Assembly (NCBI GenBank): GCA_001917535.1
Contig: MNEF01000101.1
Location: 1-64,000, forward strand
Direction of reading: 5' to 3'
From: Candidatus Rokubacteria bacterium 13_1_40CM_69_27
GTDB taxonomy: Bacteria > Methylomirabilota > Methylomirabilia > Rokubacteriales > CSP1-6
DNA length: 64,000 nt
A program made the position numbers and the translations under genes. Every line of letters begins with the position of its first letter. The stretch's first letter is position 1. Positions 44,364-54,034 of this stretch are shown here, piece after piece. Under the pieces are notes generated by a model. That model searched no databases. It was not told where the DNA came from and worked only from the letters and a program-made list of their open reading frames with translations.

Positions 44364-47300
44364 CTACGCCACCTCCTTCCTGACGTTGCAGAGGAGCGCT
44401 TTGGACTCCTGGATGAACGTCGTGGGGTCCCCGAGGTTCGCCACCAGGTCGTTGGTGATGTCGCCCCGGGCGGACTTCATGACGCCCTGGTAGCCCCAGT
44501 GCCACGGGATGCCGACCTGATAGACCTTCTTGCCGTTGATGATGAAGGGCTTGATGCGCTCGGTGACCAGCGCCCGGACCTTGATCTTGGCGCGGGCGCT
44601 CTCCACGGTGATCATGTCGCCGTTCTGAATCTTCAGCTCCCTGGCCATCTCCGGATTGATCTCGGCGAAATGGCCGAAGAAGAGCTCGGAGAGCCACGGG
44701 ATGTGGCGGGACATGCCGGCGGCGTGGTGCTCGGTCAGCCGGGAGGTGGTGAGAACGTACGGGTACTTGTCGGGCCCCCCCAGTCGGTTGAGATCGCCGA
44801 CATCCCACACCTTGGCCACCGGGTTGTGGTCCACCTTCGACAGGAGATTCTTGGTCGGCGACTCGAACGGTTCGTAGTGCTCGGGGAAGGGGCCGTCGAG
44901 GATCGAGGCGAAGAACTGCCCGAGACCATGGGGGTTCATGATGAACGCATCGGTGCCGCTGATGCCCTTGAGCGGGCCCTCCTTGGCCCGTGGCGCGTCG
45001 GGCGCCATCGTGGGCCCGAAGTCGGGGACGTCGAGGCCCACCCACTTCTTGTCCTTGGCGTCCCACCAGATGAGCTTCTTCTTCTCGCTCCAGGGCTTGC
45101 CCGAAGGGTCGGCCGAGGCGCGGTTGTAGAGGATGCGCCGGTTGGCCGGCCAGGCGAAGCCCCAGGTGTGGGCGAGGTAATCGCCCTCCTTGGGCTTCTC
45201 GCGGCGGAGGGCCAGGTTCTTGCCTTCCTCGGGATAGATGCCGGTGTAGATCCAGTTCCCGCAGGCGGTGCTCCCGTCGTCCTTCAGGTGACCGAAGGTC
45301 TTGAGGGGCTGCCCGGCCTTGTAGAGGGGCGGGCCGTCCTTCTCCTTGATGTCCTCCGTGGCGTAGCCGTTGCACTCCTTGAGCACCAGCTCCATGTTGG
45401 GCTCTTTCTTCGGGCCCTGGGGCTGGTAGTCCCACACGAGATCGATGACGGGCCGGTCCTTCCTGGCCTTGGAATCTTTGTAGAAGGCCTTCACGCGATT
45501 GCCGAGGTCGACGATGAACGCTGCATCGGAACGCGCTTCGCCGGGCGGCTCCACGGCCCTGACGTGCCACTGGGCCATGCGCATGGTGTTGGTGAGGGAG
45601 CCATCCTTCTCGGCGGCCGGCGCGCCAGGTACGAAGAAGACTTCGGTCTTGGAGGACTTGGGATCGATGCCGGGCTCCTTCCACACGGCCGCGGTGTCGG
45701 TCTCGAAGAGGTCCACGACGACCATCCACTCGAGGTTGCGGAGCGCCGTCCGCACCATCTTGGCGTTCGGGCTGTCCACCGCCGGGTTCTGGCCCATGGA
45801 GATGAAGCCCTTCACGGAGCCCTTCAGCATGCCGATGGTGAAGTGCTGGTGCGAGTAAGCGTCGGCCTTCTCGCGCTTGGGCATGTGGTCGTAGGCGAAG
45901 TCGTTCTCCTTGGTGGCGGCCGGGCCCCACCACGCCTTGAGCAGGCTCACGACGAACTTGGGGTTGTTCACCCAGTAGCCGCCCTTGGGGGTAGTCTTCT
46001 CCAGATAATCCTGGAAGGTCGGATGGGCGGCCTGCAACGGCATCGCCGGGTAGCCGGGGAGCATGTGGTAGAGGGTCCCGAAGTCCGTGGCGCCCTGGAC
46101 GTTGGAGTGGCCGCGTAGCGCGACCACGCCGCCGCCCGGCCGGCCCACGTTACCGAGCACGAGCTGGAGCATGCAGAGCGAACGAATCTGCTGGACACCG
46201 TTGGTGGACTGGTTGAGCTGCAGGGCGTAAGAAGCGGTGGCCGTCTTGTCCCGCCCCGAGGCCGAGCAGTAGAGGTCAGCCACCTTGAGGAACAGGTCCT
46301 TGGGGATGCCGCACACCTTCTCCACCATCTCGGGTGTGTAGCGGGAGTAGTGGTGGCGCAGACGCTGCCAGACGGTGTTGGGATCGCGCAGGGTGGGGTC
46401 CTTCCTCGGGTAGCCTTCGGCGTCGAGCTGGAACTTCCAGGTCCCCTGGTCGTAGGCCCGCTTCTGCGCGTCGTAGCCGCTGAAGAGCCCATCCAGGTCG
46501 GTGGGGGTCTTGAAGTTCGAATCGATCAGCAGCGGCGCGTTGGTGTAGGCGACGACGTAGTCGTGGAAGTACTTCCGGGTCTCGATGGCGTAGCGGATGA
46601 GCCCGCCGAAGAAGACGATGTTGGTGCCCGAGCGGATGGGCACCCAGATGTCGGCGGTGGCCGAGGTGCGGGTGAAGCGGGGATCGACGTGGATGATCTT
46701 GGCGCCCCGCTCCTTGGCCTTCATCACCCACTTGTAGCTGACCGGGTGGCACTCTGCCCAGTTCGAGGTGGGCATGATCACGTCAGCGTTGAGGACGTCG
46801 ATGAGGTTCGTCGTCATCGCGCCCCGGCCGAACGTCGCCCCGAGGGCCGGCACCGTCGCCGAGTGACACACACGCGCCGAATTTTCCACGTTCACCAGCC
46901 CCATGCCGCGCGCCAGCTTGGCGATGAGATAGTTCTCCTCGTTGTCGAGCACGGAGGAGCCGAGCCAGGCGATCCCCTCGCAGCGGTTGACCGTGACCTC
47001 CTTGTCACCCACCTTGGCCTTCTCGACGAACGTCTCGTCGCGCGACTTCCGGACCCGCTGGGCGATCTGCTCCATCATCCAGTCCAGCGGCTTCTCCTCC
47101 CAGCGGTCGCTCCCCGGCGCGCGATACAGGCACTTCGTGATGCGTCGCTCGTTCATCGACACCTGGTAGGTGGACGAGCCCTTCGGGCAGAGCGCCCCCT
47201 CGGTGTGCGGCGCGTCCGGATCCCCCTCGATGTCGATGATCTTGTTGTCCTTGACGTAGATCAACTGCGGGCAGCCCACCGCGCAGTAGGGGCAGACGCC

Positions 47301-47438
47301 CGGAAAGACCTTGGCTTCCTTGATCCGGATCGAGGTGGCCGCGGCTTCCACCGGGGTCAGATCGATGCCCTTGGTGGCGACGGCCGCCCCGGCGGCGCCG
47401 GCGCCGAATCTCAAAAAGTCGCGTCGCGACAGGCTCAT
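44364..47438 (-). CDS. fdhA: Formate dehydrogenase catalytic subunit, cysteine type
   Basis: FdhA oxidises formate to CO2 at a molybdenum or tungsten bis-pterin centre. The 1024-residue protein starts MSLSRRDFLRFGAGAAG, a twin-arginine signal for periplasmic export. CPYCAVGCPQLIYVKDNK with a later C binds Fe4S4. The active site reads ENSARVCHSATVPALGATFG: cysteine stands where E. coli FdnG has selenocysteine, with the catalytic histidine next to it; the codon is TGT. RGHSNVQGATDFG and the C-terminal pterin domain are typical. ATG 47438 is preferred, with AGGAG seven bases upstream; a GTG lies two codons earlier. Confidence 0.95.
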   Translation of the reverse strand: MSLSRRDFLRFGAGAAGAAVATKGIDLTPVEAAATSIRIKEAKVFPGVCPYCAVGCPQLIYVKDNKIIDIEGDPDAPHTEGALCPKGSSTYQVSMNERRITKCLYRAPGSDRWEEKPLDWMMEQIAQRVRKSRDETFVEKAKVGDKEVTVNRCEGIAWLGSSVLDNEENYLIAKLARGMGLVNVENSARVCHSATVPALGATFGRGAMTTNLIDVLNADVIMPTSNWAECHPVSYKWVMKAKERGAKIIHVDPRFTRTSATADIWVPIRSGTNIVFFGGLIRYAIETRKYFHDYVVAYTNAPLLIDSNFKTPTDLDGLFSGYDAQKRAYDQGTWKFQLDAEGYPRKDPTLRDPNTVWQRLRHHYSRYTPEMVEKVCGIPKDLFLKVADLYCSASGRDKTATASYALQLNQSTNGVQQIRSLCMLQLVLGNVGRPGGGVVALRGHSNVQGATDFGTLYHMLPGYPAMPLQAAHPTFQDYLEKTTPKGGYWVNNPKFVVSLLKAWWGPAATKENDFAYDHMPKREKADAYSHQHFTIGMLKGSVKGFISMGQNPAVDSPNAKMVRTALRNLEWMVVVDLFETDTAAVWKEPGIDPKSSKTEVFFVPGAPAAEKDGSLTNTMRMAQWHVRAVEPPGEARSDAAFIVDLGNRVKAFYKDSKARKDRPVIDLVWDYQPQGPKKEPNMELVLKECNGYATEDIKEKDGPPLYKAGQPLKTFGHLKDDGSTACGNWIYTGIYPEEGKNLALRREKPKEGDYLAHTWGFAWPANRRILYNRASADPSGKPWSEKKKLIWWDAKDKKWVGLDVPDFGPTMAPDAPRAKEGPLKGISGTDAFIMNPHGLGQFFASILDGPFPEHYEPFESPTKNLLSKVDHNPVAKVWDVGDLNRLGGPDKYPYVLTTSRLTEHHAAGMSRHIPWLSELFFGHFAEINPEMARELKIQNGDMITVESARAKIKVRALVTERIKPFIINGKKVYQVGIPWHWGYQGVMKSARGDITNDLVANLGDPTTFIQESKALLCNVRKEVA

Positions 47439-47522
47439 GGCCACACTCCTCTTGTCGTCTCAAACTCGGTTCGCGTGGACGGGCCTCGCCTTCGCTGCCG
47501 GCGCGGTTGCGGCATCAGTCGG

Positions 47523-47798
47523 TCAGATTTCCGGGCTGGCGATCTCTTCCCAGGCACGACGCACCACGACGATCTTGTCGGGGCGATCCCCCGCCGGCTC
47601 GATCTTGACGATGTCTCCGGGGTTCAGGGCCTCGAGCCCGGACTTCCCCTCGTCACTCAGAACGACCGTCTGCTCACTGCAACTCAACTCGGTGCAAGCG
47701 TCGGCCGCGCCCCTGACGCGCAGGCGCCCCTTCGCCACGTCCACGTCGACGATCGTGAGGCGGGTCTGCTGCAGCCGCTCGGTGAGGCTCTGCGTCAT
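47523..47798 (-). CDS. Small hypothetical protein of the fdh operon
   Basis: The 91-residue protein is first in the fdh transcription unit. It has an all-beta look (LTIVDVDVAKGRLRVRG, GDIVKIEPAGDRPDKIVVVR) and one Cys pair (CTELSC). It has no signal peptide and no family I recognise. GGAGG lies eight bases before the ATG. Its place before fdhA suggests a role in assembly or control of the enzyme. Confidence 0.7.
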   Translation of the reverse strand: MTQSLTERLQQTRLTIVDVDVAKGRLRVRGAADACTELSCSEQTVVLSDEGKSGLEALNPGDIVKIEPAGDRPDKIVVVRRAWEEIASPEI

Positions 47799-47851
47799 CG
47801 CGGATCCTCCGAAGGGCGTGAAAAGTAGAGCATTCGACCTAAGTTGGCGGC

Positions 47852-47880
47852 ATCGTAATTTGGTCAGACCAGGCTGTCAA
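47852..47880 (-). promoter_or_regulatory. Sigma-70 promoter of the formate dehydrogenase operon
   Basis: TTGACA (47875-47880), exactly 17 bases, then TACGAT (47852-47857). It lies 54 bases upstream of the small protein and drives fdhA-B-C-E. It is the best sigma-70 match seen in the window. Confidence 0.75.
47861..47871 (-). promoter_or_regulatory. FadR-type GntR operator inside the fdh promoter
   Basis: TGGTCTGACCA is a perfect palindrome around one base and matches the FadR-subfamily consensus TGGTCNGACCA. It fills the spacer between -35 and -10, so a bound GntR protein should block RNA polymerase. A FadR/FCD regulator is encoded at 62807-63571. Confidence 0.65.
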
Positions 47881-47920
47881 GCGCACTGCGTCAAGCAATT
47901 CACCTGGCTTGTCGTAGGCT

Positions 47921-48277
47921 TCACAAGGATCTGCCGGTTCCGGAGCCGCCCTCCGTCGAGCAGGCTGGGGGGACGTCCGGCGCGCGATCCTGGACCACGT
48001 AGAGCGCCAGGCGAGCATCCAGGAGTTGGCGCGCCTCTTCGATCCGGCCGGTCTCGGCCGACTCGATGATCCGGGCATAGGTGGTGCGATCCACCAGGGG
48101 ACCGTTGACGAGCGGATTGTAGAGCCGACTGAGCTCGAGGAGGATGGGCTTCAGCCGCTCGAGATCGCCGAGGTTCGCCTCCGCTCGCTGGAAGAGATCG
48201 AGCCCGGTGTCCTGCCGCTTCATCCGGCGCCAGTGCTTGCGCGCCTCCACCTCCTCCGGCGTCGGCTGTTCAGCCAT
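47921..48277 (-). CDS. Small hypothetical helical protein after fdhD
   Basis: The 118-residue protein is mostly helical and charged (EVEARKHWRRMKRQDTGLDL, LERLKPILLELSRLYNPLVN, TGRIEEARQLLDARLALYVV). I do not recognise the family. No signal peptide or membrane segment is visible. Its ATG overlaps the fdhD stop (ATGGCTGA), so it is coupled to fdhD and probably acts in formate dehydrogenase maturation. Confidence 0.7.
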   Translation of the reverse strand: MAEQPTPEEVEARKHWRRMKRQDTGLDLFQRAEANLGDLERLKPILLELSRLYNPLVNGPLVDRTTYARIIESAETGRIEEARQLLDARLALYVVQDRAPDVPPACSTEGGSGTGRSL

Positions 48278-49043
48278 GGGACACGCCCGCTGGCTCAGAG
48301 AGCAGGAGGCCGTCGCCGGCGTAGAGGTTGAGACTGTCCGAGCGCACGTACCCGCAGACCGTGATGTTGAGCTGCTCGGCCAGAGCCACCGCCATCTCCG
48401 TCGGCGACGTCCGCGACGCGACGATCGGCACGCCCATCCGCGCGGCCTTGAGGAGCATTTCGGACGACACGCGCCCCGTCGACAGGAGGATCCGGTCCGG
48501 CGTGGGGATCCCGCGCAGCAGCGCTTCGCCCTTTACCTTGTCGACCGCGTTGTGACGCCCGACGTCCTCGGCGACGATCAGCAACTGCTCGCCATCGGTG
48601 AGGGCGGCGCCGTGGATGCCGCGGGAAGTCTTGTAATGGACGGCGGCCGCGAAGAGATCTTTCATCCGGGCGCTGAGCACCTCCGGACGCACCTTGAGAG
48701 ACGAGGCCAGGCGCGGGAACAGACGGTGATCGATCCTGAAGGTGATCCCGCCGCCGCAGCCGGAGGTGAGAATCCGCTCCGAGGGCAGGGTGACCGGATG
48801 GGTCAGCGTCACGTCCGCGCGACCGTCGACCGCCGACACTTCCAGGCGGGCGATCTCCTCGGGGCTCGCGACGACTGTCTCCATCCACAGGTAGCCGACG
48901 ATCAGCGCCTCCATCTTCATCGGCGAGCACAGCAGCGTGAGGAAGCGCTCGCCGTTGACGTACATGGTGAGCGGCTGCTCCCGTACGACCTCGCCGGTGA
49001 CCTCCTCGGCCCGGTCACCGCGCACCTTGAAGTACGTTCGCAT
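48270..49043 (-). CDS. fdhD: Formate dehydrogenase sulfurtransferase FdhD
   Basis: FdhD passes sulfur from a cysteine desulfurase to the molybdenum centre of formate dehydrogenase. The 257-residue protein shows EQPLTMYVNGERFLTLLCSP, SGCGGGITF, VAEDVGRHNAVDKVKGEAL and STGRVSSEMLLKAARMGVP. E. coli FdhD has a CxxC loop; only one cysteine is kept here, as in several other bacteria. A TACAAT box sits 11 bases before the start; no -35 is apparent. Confidence 0.95.
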   Translation of the reverse strand: MRTYFKVRGDRAEEVTGEVVREQPLTMYVNGERFLTLLCSPMKMEALIVGYLWMETVVASPEEIARLEVSAVDGRADVTLTHPVTLPSERILTSGCGGGITFRIDHRLFPRLASSLKVRPEVLSARMKDLFAAAVHYKTSRGIHGAALTDGEQLLIVAEDVGRHNAVDKVKGEALLRGIPTPDRILLSTGRVSSEMLLKAARMGVPIVASRTSPTEMAVALAEQLNITVCGYVRSDSLNLYAGDGLLLSEPAGVSHG

Positions 49044-49059
49044 GATCGCCCTGATTGTA

Positions 49060-49170
49060 GCAGGGGTTCGGGCGCCGGCTCCGCCGGCGCAATCGACCCC
49101 TGGGGAGGTTTGGAGGGGGCCGCGAGGTCTCCTCCGACTATGGATTTCGGAAGGGGGGCGAAGCCCCCTC
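49060..49170 (+). repeat. Intergenic repeat family R, reverse copy (truA/fdhD)
   Basis: Plus-strand order is GGGCGCCGGCTCCGCCGGCG (hairpin), CTGGGGAGGTTTGGAGGGGG and CTCCTCCGAC, then GGGGGGCGAAGCCCCCTCC (hairpin). It is a diverged family R copy in the opposite orientation to those at 19126 and 27100, lying between the truA stop and the fdhD start. The last hairpin could terminate the truA transcript. Confidence 0.6.
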
Positions 49171-49175
49171 CGAGC

Positions 49176-49892
49176 CTAGTAGAGGACGCGGAGCAGCGTG
49201 AGGCCGTGCGCTGGAGCCGTCGGGCCCGCCCGTGTCCGGTCGCGCGACCTGAGGACCTCCCCGAGCCACGCGGGCTCGCGCGCCCCCCGCCCGACTGCCA
49301 CCAGGCTCCCGACGATGGTGCGCACCATGTGGTGCAGGTAGCGGTCTGCCGAGATCAGGATCGCCAGGCGATGCCGGCCGCGCAGCACGTGCAGGGCGCG
49401 GACGTCGCACATCGCCGACGCGTCCCGGCCAGCCGAGGCGCAAAAGGCGCTGAAGTCGTGCCGCCCCCGCAGGCCCACCAGCGCCTGCCGCATCGCGCCG
49501 GCATCCAGCGGCCGGCCGACGTGCCAGGCATAGTGCCGGAGCAGCGGGCTCGCCACCGGCCGGTTGTCGATGAGATAGGCGTAGCGCTTGCCGACAGCGG
49601 CGCGCCGCGCGTTGAAACCGGCGTCCGCCTCGGCCGCTCCGGCGATGCGGATGTCCGGGGGCAGCGCGGCATTGAGCGCGCCCATGACGGCCGCCGGCGG
49701 CAGCGTGGCCTCCGTCGTCAGCGAGGCGACCTGGCGCAGCGCATGGACGCCGGCATCAGTGCGGCTGGCGCCGGTGACGCGCGTGGCCGGACCCAGGAGC
49801 TTCCGCGCCACCGCGACGAGGAGCCCCTGCACGGTGGGCAGCGTGGGCTGGACCTGCCACCCGGCGTAGGCGGTGCCGTCATACGACAGCAC
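49176..49892 (-). CDS. truA: tRNA pseudouridine(38-40) synthase TruA
   Basis: TruA modifies uridines in the anticodon stem-loop. The catalytic aspartate is in GASRTDAGVHALRQVAS; LSYDGTAYAGWQVQP and NARRAAVGKRYAYLI are typical, as is YLHHMVRTIVGSLVAVG. The GTG at 49892 is the only good start; four or five residues that look family-like (TRVLRLV) lie upstream in frame without a start codon, so a rarer start is possible. Confidence 0.93.
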   Translation of the reverse strand: MLSYDGTAYAGWQVQPTLPTVQGLLVAVARKLLGPATRVTGASRTDAGVHALRQVASLTTEATLPPAAVMGALNAALPPDIRIAGAAEADAGFNARRAAVGKRYAYLIDNRPVASPLLRHYAWHVGRPLDAGAMRQALVGLRGRHDFSAFCASAGRDASAMCDVRALHVLRGRHRLAILISADRYLHHMVRTIVGSLVAVGRGAREPAWLGEVLRSRDRTRAGPTAPAHGLTLLRVLY

Positions 49893-49927
49893 CAGACGAA
49901 GGACCCGTGTCGACGGCGTGAGTGGAC

Positions 49928-50254
49928 TTAGCGACGCCGGGACGCCCCGGGCGGCACCAGCCCCAGCCAGACGAGCGCGACCAGGAGAAAGAGGAGGACG
50001 TTGACGATCAGGTGCATGGGCACGTGGGCCAGACCCACCATGCGCCCTTTGTCGTCGAGCCAGCTCTGGCGGGCGAAGTCCTTGGGCTGGTAGTCCTGGG
50101 GGTCGTAACCGCCGATCGCGCCCACGAACCGGGCGACGCTGGGAACCACCGCGTAAGCCACGACGATGATCGTCAGGACGACCGCGATGTGAAAGCGGGT
50201 GTGATAGCCGAAGTGCCGGTGGTAGTAGCGCCTGAGGCCGATGGGCTTCGCCAC
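49928..50254 (-). CDS. Small membrane protein, hypothetical
   Basis: The 108-residue protein has two membrane helices (IAVVLTIIVVAYAVVPSVAR and LIVNVLLFLLVALVWLGLV) joined by a hydrophilic loop (GGYDPQDYQPKDFARQSWLD). The N-terminus is His/Arg/Tyr-rich (RRYYHRHFGYHTRFH). I do not recognise it. It lies 10 bases after asd and before truA, within the amino-acid operon. Confidence 0.65.
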   Translation of the reverse strand: MAKPIGLRRYYHRHFGYHTRFHIAVVLTIIVVAYAVVPSVARFVGAIGGYDPQDYQPKDFARQSWLDDKGRMVGLAHVPMHLIVNVLLFLLVALVWLGLVPPGASRRR

Positions 50255-50264
50255 CTCCTCCCGG

Positions 50265-51272
50265 TTACGTGCGGACCAGCAGCTCCGCGATCTGCACCGC
50301 GTTCGTCGCTGCGCCTTTGCGCAGCTGGTCGCCCACCACCCAGAAGGCCAGGCCGCGCGGGTGCGAGAGATCCTCGCGGATCCGGCCGACGTAGCAGTCG
50401 TCCTGGCCTTCGACGAGGATGGGCATCGGGTACCGGTGCTCGGCCGGCTCGTCCCAGAGCTTGAGCCCCGGGAACCGCGCGAACAGCTCGCGCGCCCGCT
50501 CGGCGGTGATCTTCGCCTCCGTCTCGACGTTGACGGCCACGGAGTGGCAGGTGAACACGGGCACCCGCACGGTCGTCGGCGAGATCTGCAGATCGGGCAG
50601 CGCCAGAATCTTCCGCGCCTCGTTGACCAGCTTCATCTCCTCGCCCGTGTAGCCGTCGGGTCCGAACCGGTCGATGTGCGGGATGAGGTTGAAAGCCAGC
50701 TGATGCGGGAAGTGCCGTGGCACGATCGGCTCACCCCGAGCCCAGGCGAGGGTCTGCTGGCGGAGGTCCTCGATGCCCTTGACGCCGGCGCCCGACGCCG
50801 ACTGGAAGCTCGTCGCCACCACCCGGCGCAGCCGGCCGGCGTCGTGGAGCGGCTTGAGCGGCAGCACCGTGACGATCGTCGTGCAGTTGGGAACGGCCAG
50901 GATCCCCTGGTGCGTCTTGGCCTCCTGACCGTTGATCTCGGGCACGACCAGCGGCACCTGGGGGTCCATCCGGAAAGCGCTCGACTTGTCGATGACCACC
51001 GCCCCCGCCCGGCGGATCATCGGCACGAACTCCTTCGACTGCGCCGAACCCGCCGAGCAGAACACGATGTCCAGGCCCCTGAAGGCGGGGGCCTCGACCC
51101 GCTGGACCGTGATGGGCTCGCCCCGGAAGGTGACCGTCGTGCCCACTGAGCGCAGGGAGGCGAAGCAGCGAAGTTCGCGGATCGGGAATTTCCGCTCCTC
51201 CAGGACGCGGAGCGTCGTCCGCCCCGCCGCGCCCGTGGCGCCAACCACCGCCACCGCCACACCCGCTGCCAT
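50265..51272 (-). CDS. asd: Aspartate-semialdehyde dehydrogenase
   Basis: Asd makes aspartate semialdehyde for lysine, methionine and threonine. The 335-residue protein has VAVVGATGAAGRTTLRVLEE, the catalytic cysteine in GILAVPNCTTIVTVLPL, QSASGAGVKGIEDL and VPVFTCHSVAVNVETE with the active histidine. It overlaps leuB by one base. Confidence 0.95.
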   Translation of the reverse strand: MAAGVAVAVVGATGAAGRTTLRVLEERKFPIRELRCFASLRSVGTTVTFRGEPITVQRVEAPAFRGLDIVFCSAGSAQSKEFVPMIRRAGAVVIDKSSAFRMDPQVPLVVPEINGQEAKTHQGILAVPNCTTIVTVLPLKPLHDAGRLRRVVATSFQSASGAGVKGIEDLRQQTLAWARGEPIVPRHFPHQLAFNLIPHIDRFGPDGYTGEEMKLVNEARKILALPDLQISPTTVRVPVFTCHSVAVNVETEAKITAERARELFARFPGLKLWDEPAEHRYPMPILVEGQDDCYVGRIREDLSHPRGLAFWVVGDQLRKGAATNAVQIAELLVRT

Positions 51273-52375
51273 CAGTATTGAGCCTCCACTTCTCTCACGA
51301 TGAGATCGCTCATCTGCCGTGTACCGACCGTGCCGGTGCCTGCCGGCGTGATGTCCCGCGTGCGGTGCCCCTTTTCCAGGACGCGCAGGACCGCGGTTTC
51401 CACCCGGTCGGCGTCCCCGGCCCGGTCCAACGAGTACCGCAGGAGCATCGCGGCCGACAGGATCGCGGCGATCGGGTTGGCGATCCCCTGGCCCGCGATG
51501 TCCGGTGCGGTCCCGTGCACGGGTTCGTACAGCCCCACCGCGCCGCCCCCCGCCCCCGCGAGGCCTAAAGACGCCGAGGGCAGCATGCCCATCGATCCGG
51601 CCAGAATCGCGGCCTCATCTGACAAAATATCACCGAAGGTGTTTTCGGTCACGATCGTGTCGAAGTGGGTCGGCTTGTGGACCAGCGCCATGGCGCAGTT
51701 GTCGACCAGCACGTGCTCCAGCGTGACGTCCGGGTAGTCGCGGGCAATCTTCGTCACCACGTCCCGCCACAGCTGGGAGACGACCAGCACATTGGCCTTG
51801 TCGACCGACGCCAGGCGCCGCCGCCGGCGGCGGGCCACGTCGAAGCCGACGCGCGCCACGCGCTCGATCTCGCGCGAAGTGTAGGCCATCGTGTTGATGG
51901 CGCGGGCGCCGCCGTCGGCGAAGTACTCCACGCCCCGCGGCTCGCCGAAGTAGAGGCCGCCCGTCAGCTCGCGGACCACCATGATGTCCGTTCCCTCGAC
52001 CACCGAGCGCTTCAGCGGCGAGGCCTCCACCAGCATGGGGAAGCACCGGGCCGGCCGGAGGTTGGCGTAGAGGTCCAGCTCCTTGCGGATGGCCAGCAGG
52101 CCCCGCTCGGGGCGCTGCTCCTGGGGAGCTCCGTCCCACTTCGGCCCGCCGACCGCGCCGAAGAGGATCGCGTGGGCCTCCCGACACAGCGTCAGGGTGG
52201 CGGATGGCAGCGGCGTGCCCGTCGCGTCGAGGGCGGCCCCGCCGACGAGCCCTTGCTCGAACTCGAAGCCGATCCCGGCGCCCTTGGCCACCGCCTGCAG
52301 CACCCGCGTCGCTTCAGGAATCACCTCCTGACCGATGCCGTCGCCCGGAAGCACCGCGACGCGGTAGGTCGTCAT
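51272..52375 (-). CDS. leuB: 3-Isopropylmalate dehydrogenase
   Basis: LeuB oxidatively decarboxylates 3-isopropylmalate. The 367-residue enzyme has [57 protein letters not shown], and [19 protein letters not shown] metal-binding residues. Its ATG overlaps the stop of a 29-codon leuC relic. The segment 51614-51655, over the conserved [12 protein letters not shown], is distinctly AT-rich. Confidence 0.96.
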   Translation of the reverse strand: MTTYRVAVLPGDGIGQEVIPEATRVLQAVAKGAGIGFEFEQGLVGGAALDATGTPLPSATLTLCREAHAILFGAVGGPKWDGAPQEQRPERGLLAIRKELDLYANLRPARCFPMLVEASPLKRSVVEGTDIMVVRELTGGLYFGEPRGVEYFADGGARAINTMAYTSREIERVARVGFDVARRRRRRLASVDKANVLVVSQLWRDVVTKIARDYPDVTLEHVLVDNCAMALVHKPTHFDTIVTENTFGDILSDEAAILAGSMGMLPSASLGLAGAGGGAVGLYEPVHGTAPDIAGQGIANPIAAILSAAMLLRYSLDRAGDADRVETAVLRVLEKGHRTRDITPAGTGTVGTRQMSDLIVREVEAQY

Positions 52376-52461
52376 CGCGGCGTCAGGCCCTTTTCCCCCG
52401 GACGGACCTCGCGCTTGCCGGCGTGGTCGGCGAGAATCTTCTCGGTAATCGTCATCGGCAT
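52372..52461 (-). pseudogene. leuC: Relic of leuC (isopropylmalate isomerase large subunit)
   Basis: A 29-codon frame reads [20 protein letters not shown] then PGEKGLTPR and a stop. The first 22 residues match the N-terminus of LeuC (MTIAEKIL...AG..EVRPGE). The stop overlaps the leuB ATG as ATGA. Genomes with this gene order carry leuC and leuD between leuA and leuB, so both appear to have been removed by one in-frame deletion that left the junction intact. Functional leuCD must lie elsewhere if leucine is made. Confidence 0.75.
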
Positions 52462-52475
52462 CGGCCGTCTCCCGG

Positions 52476-54020
<1,545 letters not shown>

Positions 54021-54034
54021 ACGTCCTCCCCTTC

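Noticed and set aside
46855..46890. Possible selenocysteine codon in formate dehydrogenase
   Set aside because: The active-site codon is TGT (cysteine) and no in-frame TGA is present, so no SECIS element is needed.
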